Source: an uncultured Arenicella sp. | Lineage (GTDB): Bacteria > Pseudomonadota > Gammaproteobacteria > Arenicellales > Arenicellaceae | NCBI GenBank assembly: GCA_937973905.1 | Contig: CALJJR010000034.1 | Location: forward strand, 1-35,021 | Direction of reading: 5' to 3' | Length of the DNA stretch: 35,021 bases | In this document: piece by piece, positions 1-8,627 of the stretch | Position numbering within the stretch: the stretch's first letter is position 1 | Layout of the letters: each line of letters begins with the position of its first letter | The notes under the pieces: generated by a model | Databases searched by the model: none | Seen by the model: only the letters and a program-made list of their open reading frames with translations | Told to the model about the DNA's origin: nothing | Program-made: the position numbers and the translations under genes

Positions 1-23
1 ACTCCATAACGAAGTGGTTTAAA

Positions 24-311
24 TCAATCATTACTCTTTTTGTTGGGTATAACACGGTAGAAAGTCTCACCCTCCTTGATAAAGCCTAGCTGGCTCCGCG
101 CGCGTTCTTCCAGCGCCTCACGTCCTTCTCTGAGTTCTTGAACCTCAGCATGCAAACGCTCGTTACGTTGCATGAGCTCTTCATTACTCTCCTCGGTTTG
201 TCCGATGGTCGACTGCAATGACCAGAGTTGAAACACGCCGTGGTTTCCAAACCAAAGTTGCAGCTGGAGTACGATCAAAAGAAGAAACAGGAAACTAGCT
301 AGAATTTTCAT
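24..311 (-). CDS. ftsB: Cell division protein FtsB
   Basis: This is a 95-aa bitopic inner-membrane protein of the divisome that works with FtsL and FtsQ in septum formation. The sequence shows a short cytoplasmic N-terminus, one hydrophobic segment at about residues 4-22, and a leucine/glutamate-rich coiled coil at about 32-73. A C-terminal stretch reading ARSQLGFIKEGETFYRV is typical of FtsB (DivIC family). The length is normal for the family. In many gammaproteobacteria ftsB lies between eno and ispD; here no eno follows upstream, since a 330-base gap and a plus-strand gene come next. The downstream neighbour lies outside the window. I see no strong Shine-Dalgarno sequence before the ATG. 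Confidence 0.93.
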   Translation of the reverse strand: MKILASFLFLLLIVLQLQLWFGNHGVFQLWSLQSTIGQTEESNEELMQRNERLHAEVQELREGREALEERARSQLGFIKEGETFYRVIPNKKSND

Positions 312-644
312 AAGATGCCAAGCAGCGAGACTTGCGCAATGATAATAGAAATACCTTGCACGGGCACCTAAATACGAGTTTTGCCTTAAAAATCAAACCG
401 TAACCGCACCTAAGCAACCAGATAAATCACCCAAACTTATCGATACAAGTCGTTGAAGCACTTACGGTTTTATTATATTGTATGCGGCCGGCGTTGTTAA
501 ACGCTGGATTGCTGACCTGCGGCAAATCATCATCTGACTCTAAGTAAGCACCAAGATTGGTCATTAGAGCTAATCGCAAACCAGCTGCAGAGCCACAAAA
601 AGAAGCCATTGAGTGACGACTGAACATATTTTGAGGAATGAAAA
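312..644. other. Intergenic region between ftsB and the outer-membrane gene
   Basis: This divergent 333-base gap must hold the promoters of ftsB and of the plus-strand beta-barrel gene, but I cannot place a convincing -35/-10 pair. It contains an imperfect inverted repeat at 488-507 (8-nt arms with one G-T pair, 4-nt loop). A minus-strand open frame of 76 codons (427-657) crosses it, but that frame overlaps the start of the next gene and resembles nothing I recognise. The ribosome binding site GAGGA at 633-637 serves the gene starting at 645. Confidence 0.5.
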
Positions 645-1241
645 ATGCAAACCACAACTAATAAAATGATTGCAGCACGCTGGACGATTAGTGCTGCCTT
701 AGTCGCACTCGCGGCCCTATTTTCATTTACCGTTAATGCACAAGAAAAACGCATGTTCGACGGTCCTTTTTTCGGCAATGAAGCCAAAGGCAAGTGGATC
801 ATTGGCGTTAAAGCAGCAAAGGTAGATAACAATATTGAAGACTTGGAAGACGCCGATGCATTCGGTGTTGTAGTCGGTTACGAATTCGAACGTCCTATCG
901 GCAGTTTCGGTGGCAGCTCAACCGTTGAACTCGAGTATATTGATGGTGATTCAACCAATTTAGCTGGTTTTGGCGAATACGATCCCGATCTAGTCAATCT
1001 GTTCTTCTCCTACCGTTCGGCAGGAGATTTGTATTACAAATTAAAACTCGGCTTGTCATATGCCGATATCGAATTGGAAACGCCCGGTCTCACTGATGGT
1101 TTTGAAGACGTTTCATTAGCCGGTGGGGTTGGCTTGGGTTACAGGATCGGAGATTATGGAACGATTGAATTGGAGTATTCAGCGGATGCTGGCGACAACG
1201 ATCTAAGCATTCTAGGACTAAACGCCTTATTGCATTTTTAA
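645..1241 (+). CDS. Small outer-membrane beta-barrel protein
   Basis: This 198-aa protein begins with a Sec signal peptide: lysine/arginine near residues 7-12, a hydrophobic core at about 14-30, and probable cleavage after VNA near residue 32. The mature part alternates polar and hydrophobic residues with aromatic girdles and ends in HF, the terminal phenylalanine expected of a BAM-inserted barrel. The size fits an eight-stranded barrel of the OmpW/OmpA-like outer-membrane superfamily. No periplasmic OmpA domain is present. The start is supported by GAGGA at 633-637, seven bases before the ATG. The gene stands alone on the plus strand and ends at a strong terminator. Substrate and function cannot be told from the sequence. 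Confidence 0.8.
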   Translation: MQTTTNKMIAARWTISAALVALAALFSFTVNAQEKRMFDGPFFGNEAKGKWIIGVKAAKVDNNIEDLEDADAFGVVVGYEFERPIGSFGGSSTVELEYIDGDSTNLAGFGEYDPDLVNLFFSYRSAGDLYYKLKLGLSYADIELETPGLTDGFEDVSLAGGVGLGYRIGDYGTIELEYSADAGDNDLSILGLNALLHF

Positions 1242-1260
1242 AAAAGAATTTACGCATTCC

Positions 1261-1294
1261 ATTATAAAAGGCCTCTATTGAGGCCTTTTATAAT
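1261..1294. terminator. Bidirectional intrinsic terminator
   Basis: Two perfect 15-nt arms surround a 4-nt loop. The GC-rich core GGCCTC/GAGGCC is flanked by an A-tract on one side and a T-tract on the other, so it can end transcription from the beta-barrel gene (plus) and from metZ (minus), which converge here. Confidence 0.9.
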
Positions 1295-1335
1295 GGGTAA
1301 CTTTCTCAGTCTTCTTTCTTGATCTGTTTTGAACG

Positions 1336-2511
1336 CTAAAGATGCAAATCCTCAATTAAGTCATGAGGGTCTTCCAAGCCTACGGCGATTCTAATCAAGC
1401 TCTGATCAATACCGGCCGCTAGCTTTTCTTGTTCGCTCCAACGCGCGTGGGTAGTGGTATAAGGGTGCGTGATAGTGGTGCGCGTATCACCCAAATTCGC
1501 GGTGATCGACATCAATTCAGTATTGTTGATCAAGTTCCATGCATGATCTTGCCCACCACTGATTTTGAAAGATACGACCGCGCCAGCCTTACTCTGTTGT
1601 TTTTGCGCTAGTTGATGTTGGGGATGATCCAACAAGCCTGGATAAAAAACATGTTCTACTGAAGAATGCTCTTGCAGCCAGGTGGCCAAAATAGCGGCGT
1701 TATCACTGGCTTGATTTACACGCAATGACAACGTCTCGAGTCCTTTCAAAAAAACCCAAGCGTTAAATGGGCTCATCGTCGGGCCGGCCGTACGCATAAA
1801 GCCGGCAACCTTCTCACCAACAAACTCAGTGTCCCCAACAATAGCCCCACCGATACAGCGCCCCTGCCCGTCAATAAACTTGGTGGCAGAGTGCATCACC
1901 ACATCAGCGCCATGCTTAATTGGTTGCTGTAATGCAGGGCTGCAAAAACAATTATCGACTACGACCTTAATATTAGCGTTGTAATCATGCGCGACACTAG
2001 AAATCGCGGCAATATCGGCAATCTCAGTAAGAGGATTTGTCGGCGTCTCGAAAAACACCATTTTTGTATTGGGCCTTAGCGCTTGTTGCCAGGCGTCCAA
2101 ATCGTTTAGATCGACAAAACTGGTCTCGACACCAAATTTTTGCATTTGGGTGCCCAACAAGATGCGGCTTGCACCGAAAATAGATTTGGCCGATACGATA
2201 TGGTCACCAGCTGATAATCCACTCATGCAAAGGGTTAATAAAGCAGCCATACCTGAAGCCGTGGCCACGCAAGTGTCAGCACCCTCAAGCGCTGCTAAAC
2301 GTTGTTCAAAAGCGCGTACAGTTGGATTAGTGAACCTTGAATAAACATTGCCCTGCTCTTCTTGTGAGAAACGTGCAGCGGCCTGTTCAGCGCTGTCAAA
2401 AACAAAACTCGACGTGGTATAGATTGGCTCACTGTGCTCTTGCTCCGAGCCCGTCTTCTGCCCCACGCGTATCGCCTGAGTTGCCGGTCGCCACTTTGAT
2501 TTATTGCCCAT
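1336..2511 (-). CDS. metZ: O-succinylhomoserine sulfhydrylase
   Basis: This 391-aa PLP enzyme of the Cys/Met metabolism family makes homocysteine directly from O-succinylhomoserine and sulfide, bypassing cystathionine. The sequence shows NVYSRFTNPTVRAFE (about residues 55-69), the ASGM substrate loop (85-88), the cofactor-contacting D186 in VVDNCFC, and the PLP lysine K211 in HSATKFIDGQG. The overall sequence resembles Pseudomonas MetZ more closely than MetB or MetC. It is the last gene of a minus-strand run after purF, 27 bases downstream of it, as in Pseudomonas, and is followed by a strong terminator. A cystathionine gamma-synthase (MetB) is the main alternative, made less likely by the purF-metZ context. 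Confidence 0.9.
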   Translation of the reverse strand: MGNKSKWRPATQAIRVGQKTGSEQEHSEPIYTTSSFVFDSAEQAAARFSQEEQGNVYSRFTNPTVRAFEQRLAALEGADTCVATASGMAALLTLCMSGLSAGDHIVSAKSIFGASRILLGTQMQKFGVETSFVDLNDLDAWQQALRPNTKMVFFETPTNPLTEIADIAAISSVAHDYNANIKVVVDNCFCSPALQQPIKHGADVVMHSATKFIDGQGRCIGGAIVGDTEFVGEKVAGFMRTAGPTMSPFNAWVFLKGLETLSLRVNQASDNAAILATWLQEHSSVEHVFYPGLLDHPQHQLAQKQQSKAGAVVSFKISGGQDHAWNLINNTELMSITANLGDTRTTITHPYTTTHARWSEQEKLAAGIDQSLIRIAVGLEDPHDLIEDLHL

Positions 2512-2538
2512 GCGCGTGCGAATCAGTTTCGGAAGACC

Positions 2539-4059
2539 CTAAAACCGACTTACATCTCGTAATTTCGACGGCTTAGAACCCTTACGTTTCTTGGCATCAT
2601 CGTTGCGCAATGCTTCCAAGCTACTCAAGTACTCATCACTCACATCGCCAGTGATATAGCGCTTACTAAAACACGAGGTATCGAATTCCGTGATTTGCGG
2701 ATTTCCTTCACTCGCCGAGGCGACTAAGTCGTTGAGATCCTGATAGATAAGGCGGTCCGCTCCAATCAGCTCTTCGATCTGCTCCACCGTTCGGTTATTA
2801 GCAATGAGTTCATTGGCTGCCGGCATATCAATGCCATAAACATTTGGATATCTTACGGGTGGCGCCGCGGAAGCAAAGTACACTTTTCTCGCGCCCGCTT
2901 CGCGCGCCATTTGAACAATTTGCCGAGAAGTCGTTCCTCGAACTATCGAGTCGTCAACCAATAATACATTTTTACCTTTGAACTCCAACTCAATGGCGTT
3001 CAATTTTTGGCGAACTGACTTCTTACGCTGCTCCTGCCCGGGCATGATAAAGGTGCGCCCTATATATCTATTTTTAATAAACCCTTCTCGATACCGTAGA
3101 CCTAACTTCTGCGACATTTCAAGCGCAGATGTTCGGCTCGTATCTGGTATCGGAATGATCACGTCGATATCGTGATCAGGCCATTCACGAGCAATCTTGT
3201 TCGCCATTTTCTCGCCCATTCGCATGCGCGTGCGATAAACCGAAATTCCATCAATCATTGAATCAGGTCTGGCTAAATATACTTGCTCAAAAATGCAAGG
3301 CGCATAACGTGCATCGTCAACACAGAGGCGACCGACAGGTTCACCATCGATAGGCAATAGGATTGCCTCACCGGGTTTTACATCCGCGATCACATCGAAA
3401 CCTTGGCTATCAAGCGCGACGCTTTCTGAGGCAACCATATACTCGATACCGCGATCGGTATTTCGACTGCCATAAATCAAAGGACGAATACCATGCTTAT
3501 CGCGAAATGCGACGAGACCATAGCCAAGAATATAAGCCACGACGGCATAGCCGCCATGACAACGTTTAAACACGCCTGTTACCGCGCGAAAAATTTGTTC
3601 GGAGGTGAGCTGATATTGCTCTTCGTCTAGCGCGCTAAAGATTTCATGAGCAAGCACGTTCAACAGTATTTCAGAATCTGAACTCGTATTCACGTGACGC
3701 AGGTCGTCACGAAAGATATTTTTGCGAAGGTCGGCCGCGTTAGTCAAATTCCCGTTGTGGGCGAGCGCTATACCAAATGGTGAGTTAACGTAAAAAGGTT
3801 GCGCTTCAGCAGGCGAACTCGAGCCTGCGGTTGGGTATCGACAATGCGCGATTCCCACATTACCTTTGAGTCTCTTCATGTGCCGAGTAAAAAATACGTC
3901 TTTCACTAGGCCGTTGTCTTTGCGCAGATTGACCACGCCGTCTTCACCGCAAGTCAAAATACCGGCAGCATCCTGGCCCCGATGTTGCAACACCGTTAAG
4001 CCATCGTAAAGACTAGTACTGACAGGCGACTTACCGACTATTCCTAGAACACCACACAT
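2539..4059 (-). CDS. purF: Amidophosphoribosyltransferase
   Basis: This 506-aa enzyme commits PRPP to purine synthesis by transferring the glutamine amide to give 5-phosphoribosylamine. The N-terminal Ntn glutaminase domain starts with the catalytic C2 directly after the initiator methionine (MCGVLGIVG), with HRGQDAAGI at 26-34 and the HNGN loop at 101-104. The C-terminal phosphoribosyltransferase domain has the PRPP loop [13 protein letters not shown] at 366-378. The length is nearly that of E. coli PurF (505 aa). The gene follows cvpA after about 150 bases, a pairing conserved in many gammaproteobacteria. I see no clear PurR box. A small inverted repeat (AGCTGA/TCAGCT, 4079-4095) lies just upstream of the start. 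Confidence 0.97.
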   Translation of the reverse strand: MCGVLGIVGKSPVSTSLYDGLTVLQHRGQDAAGILTCGEDGVVNLRKDNGLVKDVFFTRHMKRLKGNVGIAHCRYPTAGSSSPAEAQPFYVNSPFGIALAHNGNLTNAADLRKNIFRDDLRHVNTSSDSEILLNVLAHEIFSALDEEQYQLTSEQIFRAVTGVFKRCHGGYAVVAYILGYGLVAFRDKHGIRPLIYGSRNTDRGIEYMVASESVALDSQGFDVIADVKPGEAILLPIDGEPVGRLCVDDARYAPCIFEQVYLARPDSMIDGISVYRTRMRMGEKMANKIAREWPDHDIDVIIPIPDTSRTSALEMSQKLGLRYREGFIKNRYIGRTFIMPGQEQRKKSVRQKLNAIELEFKGKNVLLVDDSIVRGTTSRQIVQMAREAGARKVYFASAAPPVRYPNVYGIDMPAANELIANNRTVEQIEELIGADRLIYQDLNDLVASASEGNPQITEFDTSCFSKRYITGDVSDEYLSSLEALRNDDAKKRKGSKPSKLRDVSRF

Positions 4060-4209
4060 AGAGCACGTTCAGATTGTAAGCTGAATTGATCAGCTAAAGA
4101 TAAATGAAATTACCGACTGGTTTTCTGAGCCATCGCTAGCCTTCAACACCACCACCTGTCGGTCATCTAAGTCAGGCCGAATGATACCTCAAATACGGGG
4201 CTGGAATAG

Positions 4210-4797
4210 CTATTGCTCATCAGAATCTGGAGAATTAGTTTCCTCCGAGGGATCGGAGAGATTTTCGACTGCTTTATCTAATGCTTGTCGTTGCAATGAT
4301 TCTTCATCACTTACAGATTCAGGCAAACGTTCAAATACCAGCGGTTCGATTAGATCCGCTGCCGGCTCAAAATACCCGATGAGAGAAGACTCTTGCCACC
4401 ATTGTGATTCCGCCATGCCCACACCTCGCAGCACGATCACCAGCGCCACAGCGATCAAACCGGCTCTGGCCGCACCAAAGAAGATCCCCAATACCCGGTC
4501 AGTGGCTTTGATTGGGCCACGCACCAACAGCTTAGTGATCGCAAAATTAATGATCGCAAACACGAACAAAGTTACGACGAAAACGAGCGTGAAACCGATC
4601 CAACCACGAAAAGTTGCGTTGGGGATATTCACAAACTGCGCAAACCAGTCGCCTGCGACCGTATTGAACGTGATTGCCAGCCAAATTGCGGCAATCCATG
4701 ACAGTATCGACAGGGCCTCTTTGATCAAACCACGCATTATCCCCACCACAATCGAGATAATAAAAATACCAACTAAAACGATATCGAAACCGCTCAT
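4210..4797 (-). CDS. cvpA: CvpA family inner-membrane protein
   Basis: This 195-aa protein has four hydrophobic segments (about residues 5-20, 30-48, 64-90 and 105-125) followed by a soluble acidic tail. The signatures GLIKEALSILSWI near the first loop and DRVLGIFFGAARAGL before the last membrane span mark the CvpA family. CvpA is needed for colicin V production in E. coli and contributes to envelope robustness; its molecular activity is unknown. The tail rich in E, D and S (about 150-195) is longer than in E. coli CvpA (162 aa). It sits between the SPOR gene and purF, the usual arrangement. Confidence 0.9.
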   Translation of the reverse strand: MSGFDIVLVGIFIISIVVGIMRGLIKEALSILSWIAAIWLAITFNTVAGDWFAQFVNIPNATFRGWIGFTLVFVVTLFVFAIINFAITKLLVRGPIKATDRVLGIFFGAARAGLIAVALVIVLRGVGMAESQWWQESSLIGYFEPAADLIEPLVFERLPESVSDEESLQRQALDKAVENLSDPSEETNSPDSDEQ

Positions 4798-4897
4798 ATT
4801 ACAACCCCTTCAAAATTTAGTACTGACCCGACTCTGCTGGTCAAAATGGTTTGTTAAAAGTGACTGACGATGTGAGTTTCGCCGACTCATCGCTTTG

Positions 4898-5764
4898 TTA
4901 TGGATAAGCACGAATAAAACCGGCTTCCCCAGTTTTGCGCGTGAGTTCCGCCTTAGCTTTCGCGGCTTCTACTCTCTGCGCATACGGCCCTAACCAGATT
5001 CGCGTACCGGTGTCTTTGCCTCGATTTGTGTCTACGATCGTCGTAGAAGGCGTGAACCCCTTATCTCGCAAATCATCCACCACTCTTCCGGCGCCTTTCT
5101 TGTCGGTAAAAACGCCAACTTGCACGACCCAACCCACATCAATAGCAGACTCATTAGCAACTGCCGCTACTTGGCGTTTTGGAGTCTCTGGGGGTTTAGT
5201 TTCTGAAGGTGCAGACGGTTTGTTTGCCACCGGCGGGCTGCTCTTCGGTTCCGCTGGCTTTGCCGCTGCTACTTGAACTTCTTTAGGCTCGCTCTTTTTT
5301 TTGACTTCTGTCGACAGTAAGTTTTTAGGCTCAGCTGGCACATTCGCTACGGGTTGCGTTGCAGGTTTGTTCTGCTCTTCTTTGCTTGCCTCACGATTTG
5401 CGTCCAACGGCGTAATTCTAGAAATATAGACCTGCTCTTCAATATCCAGCTGTTCGTCCTTGAGCGCGGCTCGTAAGGTGTCAGACCCCAACTCGCCGAC
5501 ATTCTCCTGCCTGATCCCAGCAGCATTGGTCTTAACGGGTCTTGAGCTTTGGGTAGCGGCATTCGCGTCTAAAGATTGGTCAGAACTTTGACCCGGGGCA
5601 CCTAGCACCCAAGGCAGCACCAGGGCACCAAAAAACAGCAGAAATGCCGCGCCAACGATCCGATGCTTAAGAACGAACTCCGGCTCGGCAATAACAGTTT
5701 CCGCATTAGAGTTAGCGCCCTTACCGCCTTTCTTGGCAGAACTAGAAGAAGAAATCTTGGACAT
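4898..5764 (-). CDS. DedD-like SPOR domain protein
   Basis: This 288-aa bitopic protein has a cytoplasmic, serine/lysine-rich N-terminus and one membrane segment at about residues 36-54. A long low-complexity periplasmic linker rich in P, K, E and A follows. The C-terminal SPOR domain (about 209-288) opens with VGWVVQVGVF and contains IWLGPYAQRVEAAKA. SPOR domains bind denuded septal peptidoglycan, so the protein probably localises to the division site, like DedD. The position between folC and cvpA is that of dedD in enterics and of the SPOR gene in Pseudomonas. The linker is compositionally biased, as is normal for the group. Confidence 0.88.
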   Translation of the reverse strand: MSKISSSSSAKKGGKGANSNAETVIAEPEFVLKHRIVGAAFLLFFGALVLPWVLGAPGQSSDQSLDANAATQSSRPVKTNAAGIRQENVGELGSDTLRAALKDEQLDIEEQVYISRITPLDANREASKEEQNKPATQPVANVPAEPKNLLSTEVKKKSEPKEVQVAAAKPAEPKSSPPVANKPSAPSETKPPETPKRQVAAVANESAIDVGWVVQVGVFTDKKGAGRVVDDLRDKGFTPSTTIVDTNRGKDTGTRIWLGPYAQRVEAAKAKAELTRKTGEAGFIRAYP

Positions 5765-5772
5765 GTATCAAC

Positions 5773-5789
5773 AAGGCCGCTGAGGCCTT
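5773..5789 (-). other. Intercistronic hairpin folC-SPOR gene
   Basis: A perfect inverted repeat (AAGGCC, 5-nt loop, GGCCTT) overlaps the folC stop codon and lies just before the SPOR gene start. It lacks a U-tract on the minus strand, so it is more likely a translational or RNA-stability element than a terminator. Confidence 0.4.
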
Positions 5790-7120
5790 TAACTTAAATT
5801 TGTTTGGCTAAGATGGCCGATTATATCACCGGCGATAAAAAACGAACCGAAAACAAGTAAACAGTCATCTTCTGTTAATTTGGCGCTCACGGCATCGAAC
5901 CCCTTGACCACATCATCAAAGAGCCCAACCGTATTGGCATCCAAGTTTGGATCAAGTTCTTGTACAACCGTCAACATCTCGGACGCTTTAGAGCCACGTG
6001 CGTCATGGATGGTGGCGAAGTTCCAATCATCGATTTGCGGCAAAATCTTCGATAATGCGCGATCAATTTGTTTGTCTTTTAACATTCCGCAGATCGCAAA
6101 GGTTCGACCCTGGATGTCTAGACCCGCGACAAATTCTGCAAGTGCGGCCACCGATGCCTCATTATGAGAGACGTCTACAACAATGGCCGGCTCAGAACTA
6201 ACAAGTTGGCAACGACCACGCATTTGCGCTGCTCGTAGCCCATTTTTAATGGCGCCATCGCCGACCTTAAATTCGGGCGGCAAACACTCAATGACCGCGA
6301 GCGCAGCGGCGGCGTTATCCAATTGGTGTCCCTTTTGGGAAAACGGTAGCGGGAGCGCCGTTAAGTTTTTCTCCACCCCAAAGTACGACCACTGCTCTGT
6401 CGGGAGCCCAGATTCTTCTTCAAATGCGTCTTCGCCCGTCGTTAGAACTTTGTCAAAATCAGAACCTGCTCTAATCAGATTAACCCCACGCTGGTCGGCC
6501 AACTGCAAAAGAACGGCTGGCGGCTCTGTCATGCCAATAACACAAGGTTTACCGGGTCTGGCAACGCCGAATTTTTCAGTGGCGATTTGCTCTACCGTAT
6601 CGCCGAGCCAAGCAGTATGATCCAATGCAATATTGGTGATCACCGACACTTCTGGATTAAGCACGTTGACCGCATCCAGCCGACCACCAAGGCCTATCTC
6701 CATCACTGCAATATCGACGTTTGCTTTGGCGAACAAATCAATCGCTGCCAACGTGCCATACTCAAAAAATGTGAGCGGCACTTCACTACGAGCTGCTTCT
6801 ACTTCGGTAAGTGACTTTACCAACTCAGGTTCTGAAACTTGGCTACTATTGATGATGAATCTCTCGGCAAAACTAACGAGATGGGGTGATGTATATTTAG
6901 CCGTGGAGTATCCCGCCGCATAAAACATACTCGACAACAATTCACTGGTACTGCCTTTACCATTAGTACCCGCGACAATAATGACCTTAAATGAAACACC
7001 CTCCGGTTGCATTGTTCGCAAAACGGAGTCTACACGATCCAAACTAAGGTCAATTTCGCGGGCATGTAAGGTTTGGATATAGCCCATCCATTGATCTAGA
7101 GTGCGCTCCAATGCAACCAT
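5789..7120 (-). CDS. folC: Dihydrofolate/folylpolyglutamate synthase
   Basis: This 443-aa Mur-ligase-family enzyme adds glutamate to dihydropteroate and to folates. The ATP-binding P-loop GTNGKGST is at residues 51-58. Further Mur-ligase signatures are TSPHLVSFAERF, MEIGLGGRLDAVNV and NIALDHTAWLGDT, then the C-terminal domain with VVDVSHNEAS. The length is slightly above that of E. coli FolC (422 aa). The start is supported by GGAG inside the 3' end of trpF, ten bases before the ATG; trpF stops four bases upstream, so the two are probably translationally coupled. In Pseudomonas and E. coli accD precedes folC; it is missing here. Confidence 0.95.
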   Translation of the reverse strand: MVALERTLDQWMGYIQTLHAREIDLSLDRVDSVLRTMQPEGVSFKVIIVAGTNGKGSTSELLSSMFYAAGYSTAKYTSPHLVSFAERFIINSSQVSEPELVKSLTEVEAARSEVPLTFFEYGTLAAIDLFAKANVDIAVMEIGLGGRLDAVNVLNPEVSVITNIALDHTAWLGDTVEQIATEKFGVARPGKPCVIGMTEPPAVLLQLADQRGVNLIRAGSDFDKVLTTGEDAFEEESGLPTEQWSYFGVEKNLTALPLPFSQKGHQLDNAAAALAVIECLPPEFKVGDGAIKNGLRAAQMRGRCQLVSSEPAIVVDVSHNEASVAALAEFVAGLDIQGRTFAICGMLKDKQIDRALSKILPQIDDWNFATIHDARGSKASEMLTVVQELDPNLDANTVGLFDDVVKGFDAVSAKLTEDDCLLVFGSFFIAGDIIGHLSQTNLS

Positions 7121-7124
7121 CTAG

Positions 7125-7766
7125 CTAACACTCCTTTTGCAGCACAAGCTGCAGAGCCGCGTCAATTTTCTGCGCAGATTTAACGCCGGGCGATATCTCT
7201 AGACCACTGTTAAGATCGACTGCAAAAGGTTGTATCTTAGCCAGCACATCAGGCAGATTTGAGCTGCTGAGTCCACCCGCGATAATCATAAGCTGTTTGG
7301 CGTCATGCGGCCACAGATCCAGATCTAACGTTTGACCCGTACCGCCATGCTTGCCGCTAACGAAGGGATCGAGAAGGAACGCCCTGGCGTCTGCATGCTC
7401 ATGCATTTCTGCGCGAATTTGTGCTCTCGAACGAGCTCGAATAGCGCGAATATACGGTCGTTGAATATTTTTCGCATAGTCGGCATCTTCTTCCCCATGC
7501 AATTGAACGAGGTCCAATTCAGCCTGCTCTCCAATCTTGTTTACGTCACTAGATTCAGCATTTACGAACACGCCGACCAACGCCACGAACGGTGGAACCA
7601 CGGCACGAATCTCTTGAGCCTTTTGCAGATTGATGCAACGCGGGCTATCGGCCTGCAAAATCATACCAATCGCATCTGCCCCGGCTTTGACGGCTGTTTG
7701 GGCATCTTCTACGCGGGTTATTCCGCACACCTTGGCTCGTACTCTTTGCATGTTTCCTACACTCAT
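7125..7766 (-). CDS. trpF: Phosphoribosylanthranilate isomerase
   Basis: This enzyme performs the Amadori rearrangement of N-(5-phosphoribosyl)anthranilate in tryptophan synthesis. I choose the ATG at 7766, giving 213 aa, because it follows the truA stop by four bases and places the conserved AKVCGITR at residues 11-18. A longer open frame reaches 7832 but would overlap truA. Catalytic C14 lies in VCGIT, and the catalytic aspartate is in FLLDPFVSGKHGGTG. The phosphate-binding loops AGGLSSSN and VDLNSGLEISPG are present. It is an isolated TIM-barrel enzyme away from other trp genes, as in Pseudomonas, in a truA-trpF-folC run with very short gaps. Confidence 0.95.
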   Translation of the reverse strand: MSVGNMQRVRAKVCGITRVEDAQTAVKAGADAIGMILQADSPRCINLQKAQEIRAVVPPFVALVGVFVNAESSDVNKIGEQAELDLVQLHGEEDADYAKNIQRPYIRAIRARSRAQIRAEMHEHADARAFLLDPFVSGKHGGTGQTLDLDLWPHDAKQLMIIAGGLSSSNLPDVLAKIQPFAVDLNSGLEISPGVKSAQKIDAALQLVLQKEC

Positions 7767-7770
7767 CAAG

Positions 7771-8571
7771 TTACCCCCAATACGCCACTTGCTTACTACT
7801 GCTTGGCAATGAATATTCGGGCGGATACCCAACCCCAGTTAAGTATAAGCCTTGCGCGCCAGCAGTAATGCCACTTTTGGTTCGGTCCGTGGCTTCGAGC
7901 ACAGTGCGCATCCAATGCAAATCTCGCTTGCCGCAGCCGATTTCTATCAGTGCACCAGCAATATTTCTGACCATATGTTGCAAAAACGCGTTGGCCGTAA
8001 TATCAAACCAAACCCATTGATCCTGGCTGGCTAAATTGAATTCACTGACTGTTCTAACCGGCGAGTGCGCCTGGCAACCAGCCGCCCTGAATGAACTAAA
8101 ATCATGTTCACCTAACAGTAAAGCGCCAGCCTCAGCCATGACATCTATTTGTAACGGGCGAAACTCATGGGTAGTCAATGAACCATAGAGGGCGCTGCAA
8201 ATAGGGTTGTTATTGATGATGAATCGATACGAGCGAGACAACGCAGAAAAACGAGCGTGAAAATCTTCGCTCACTTCACAGACCCAGAGCACCCTAACAT
8301 CGCGATCGAGAAAGCGATTGGTACCACGACACCAAGCAAAAGAACTGCGCTCGCTGTCGCTGTCAAAATGAACGATTTGGTGGCTAGCATGCACGCCAGC
8401 ATCTGTCCGGCCGGCGGTGATCACGCTCACCGGATGATCTGCTACCTTTGAAAGCGCTTGCTCTAACACAGCTTGTACAGTGCGGCTTTTATGTTTTTGG
8501 CGCTGCCAGCCGTTGAACCCTGCTCCTTGGTATTCAACACAAGCTGCGTACCGACGATTAACCTCGGTCAT
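7771..8571 (-). CDS. truA: tRNA pseudouridine(38-40) synthase
   Basis: This 266-aa enzyme isomerises uridines 38, 39 and 40 in the anticodon arm of tRNAs. The catalytic aspartate D57 lies in ITAGRTDAGVHA, the TruA signature. Other family segments are YQGAGFNGWQRQ (about 14-25), FHARFSALSRSYRF and FLQHMVRNIAGALIEIG. The length is typical. It lies directly downstream of fimV and immediately before trpF, the conserved order. The start codon lies only nine bases after a strong GC hairpin, and no Shine-Dalgarno sequence is visible, so translation may be limited or altered by that structure. Confidence 0.95.
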   Translation of the reverse strand: MTEVNRRYAACVEYQGAGFNGWQRQKHKSRTVQAVLEQALSKVADHPVSVITAGRTDAGVHASHQIVHFDSDSERSSFAWCRGTNRFLDRDVRVLWVCEVSEDFHARFSALSRSYRFIINNNPICSALYGSLTTHEFRPLQIDVMAEAGALLLGEHDFSSFRAAGCQAHSPVRTVSEFNLASQDQWVWFDITANAFLQHMVRNIAGALIEIGCGKRDLHWMRTVLEATDRTKSGITAGAQGLYLTGVGYPPEYSLPSSSKQVAYWG

Positions 8572-8580
8572 ATAAAATGA

Positions 8581-8601
8581 GGGCCGCTGTCAAAGCGGCC
8601 C
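8581..8601 (-). terminator. Hairpin between fimV and truA, possible attenuating terminator
   Basis: A perfect 8-bp GC-rich stem (GGGCCGCT/AGCGGCCC) with a 5-nt loop lies after the fimV stop. On the minus strand it is followed by TCATTTTAT, a weak U-tract, so termination would be partial. It could set a lower expression level for truA-trpF-folC or protect the fimV mRNA 3' end. Confidence 0.55.
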
Positions 8602-8627
8602 ACAGTGCTTTAACACTAATGATTCGC

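Noticed and set aside
427-657. Minus-strand open frame of 76 codons upstream of the beta-barrel gene
   Set aside because: It overlaps the start of the beta-barrel gene, has no ribosome binding site that I can see and matches no known family.
4181-4867. Long plus-strand open frame (228 codons) opposite cvpA
   Set aside because: It is antisense to a well-supported CvpA gene, is rich in T, S, N and K and shows no domain.
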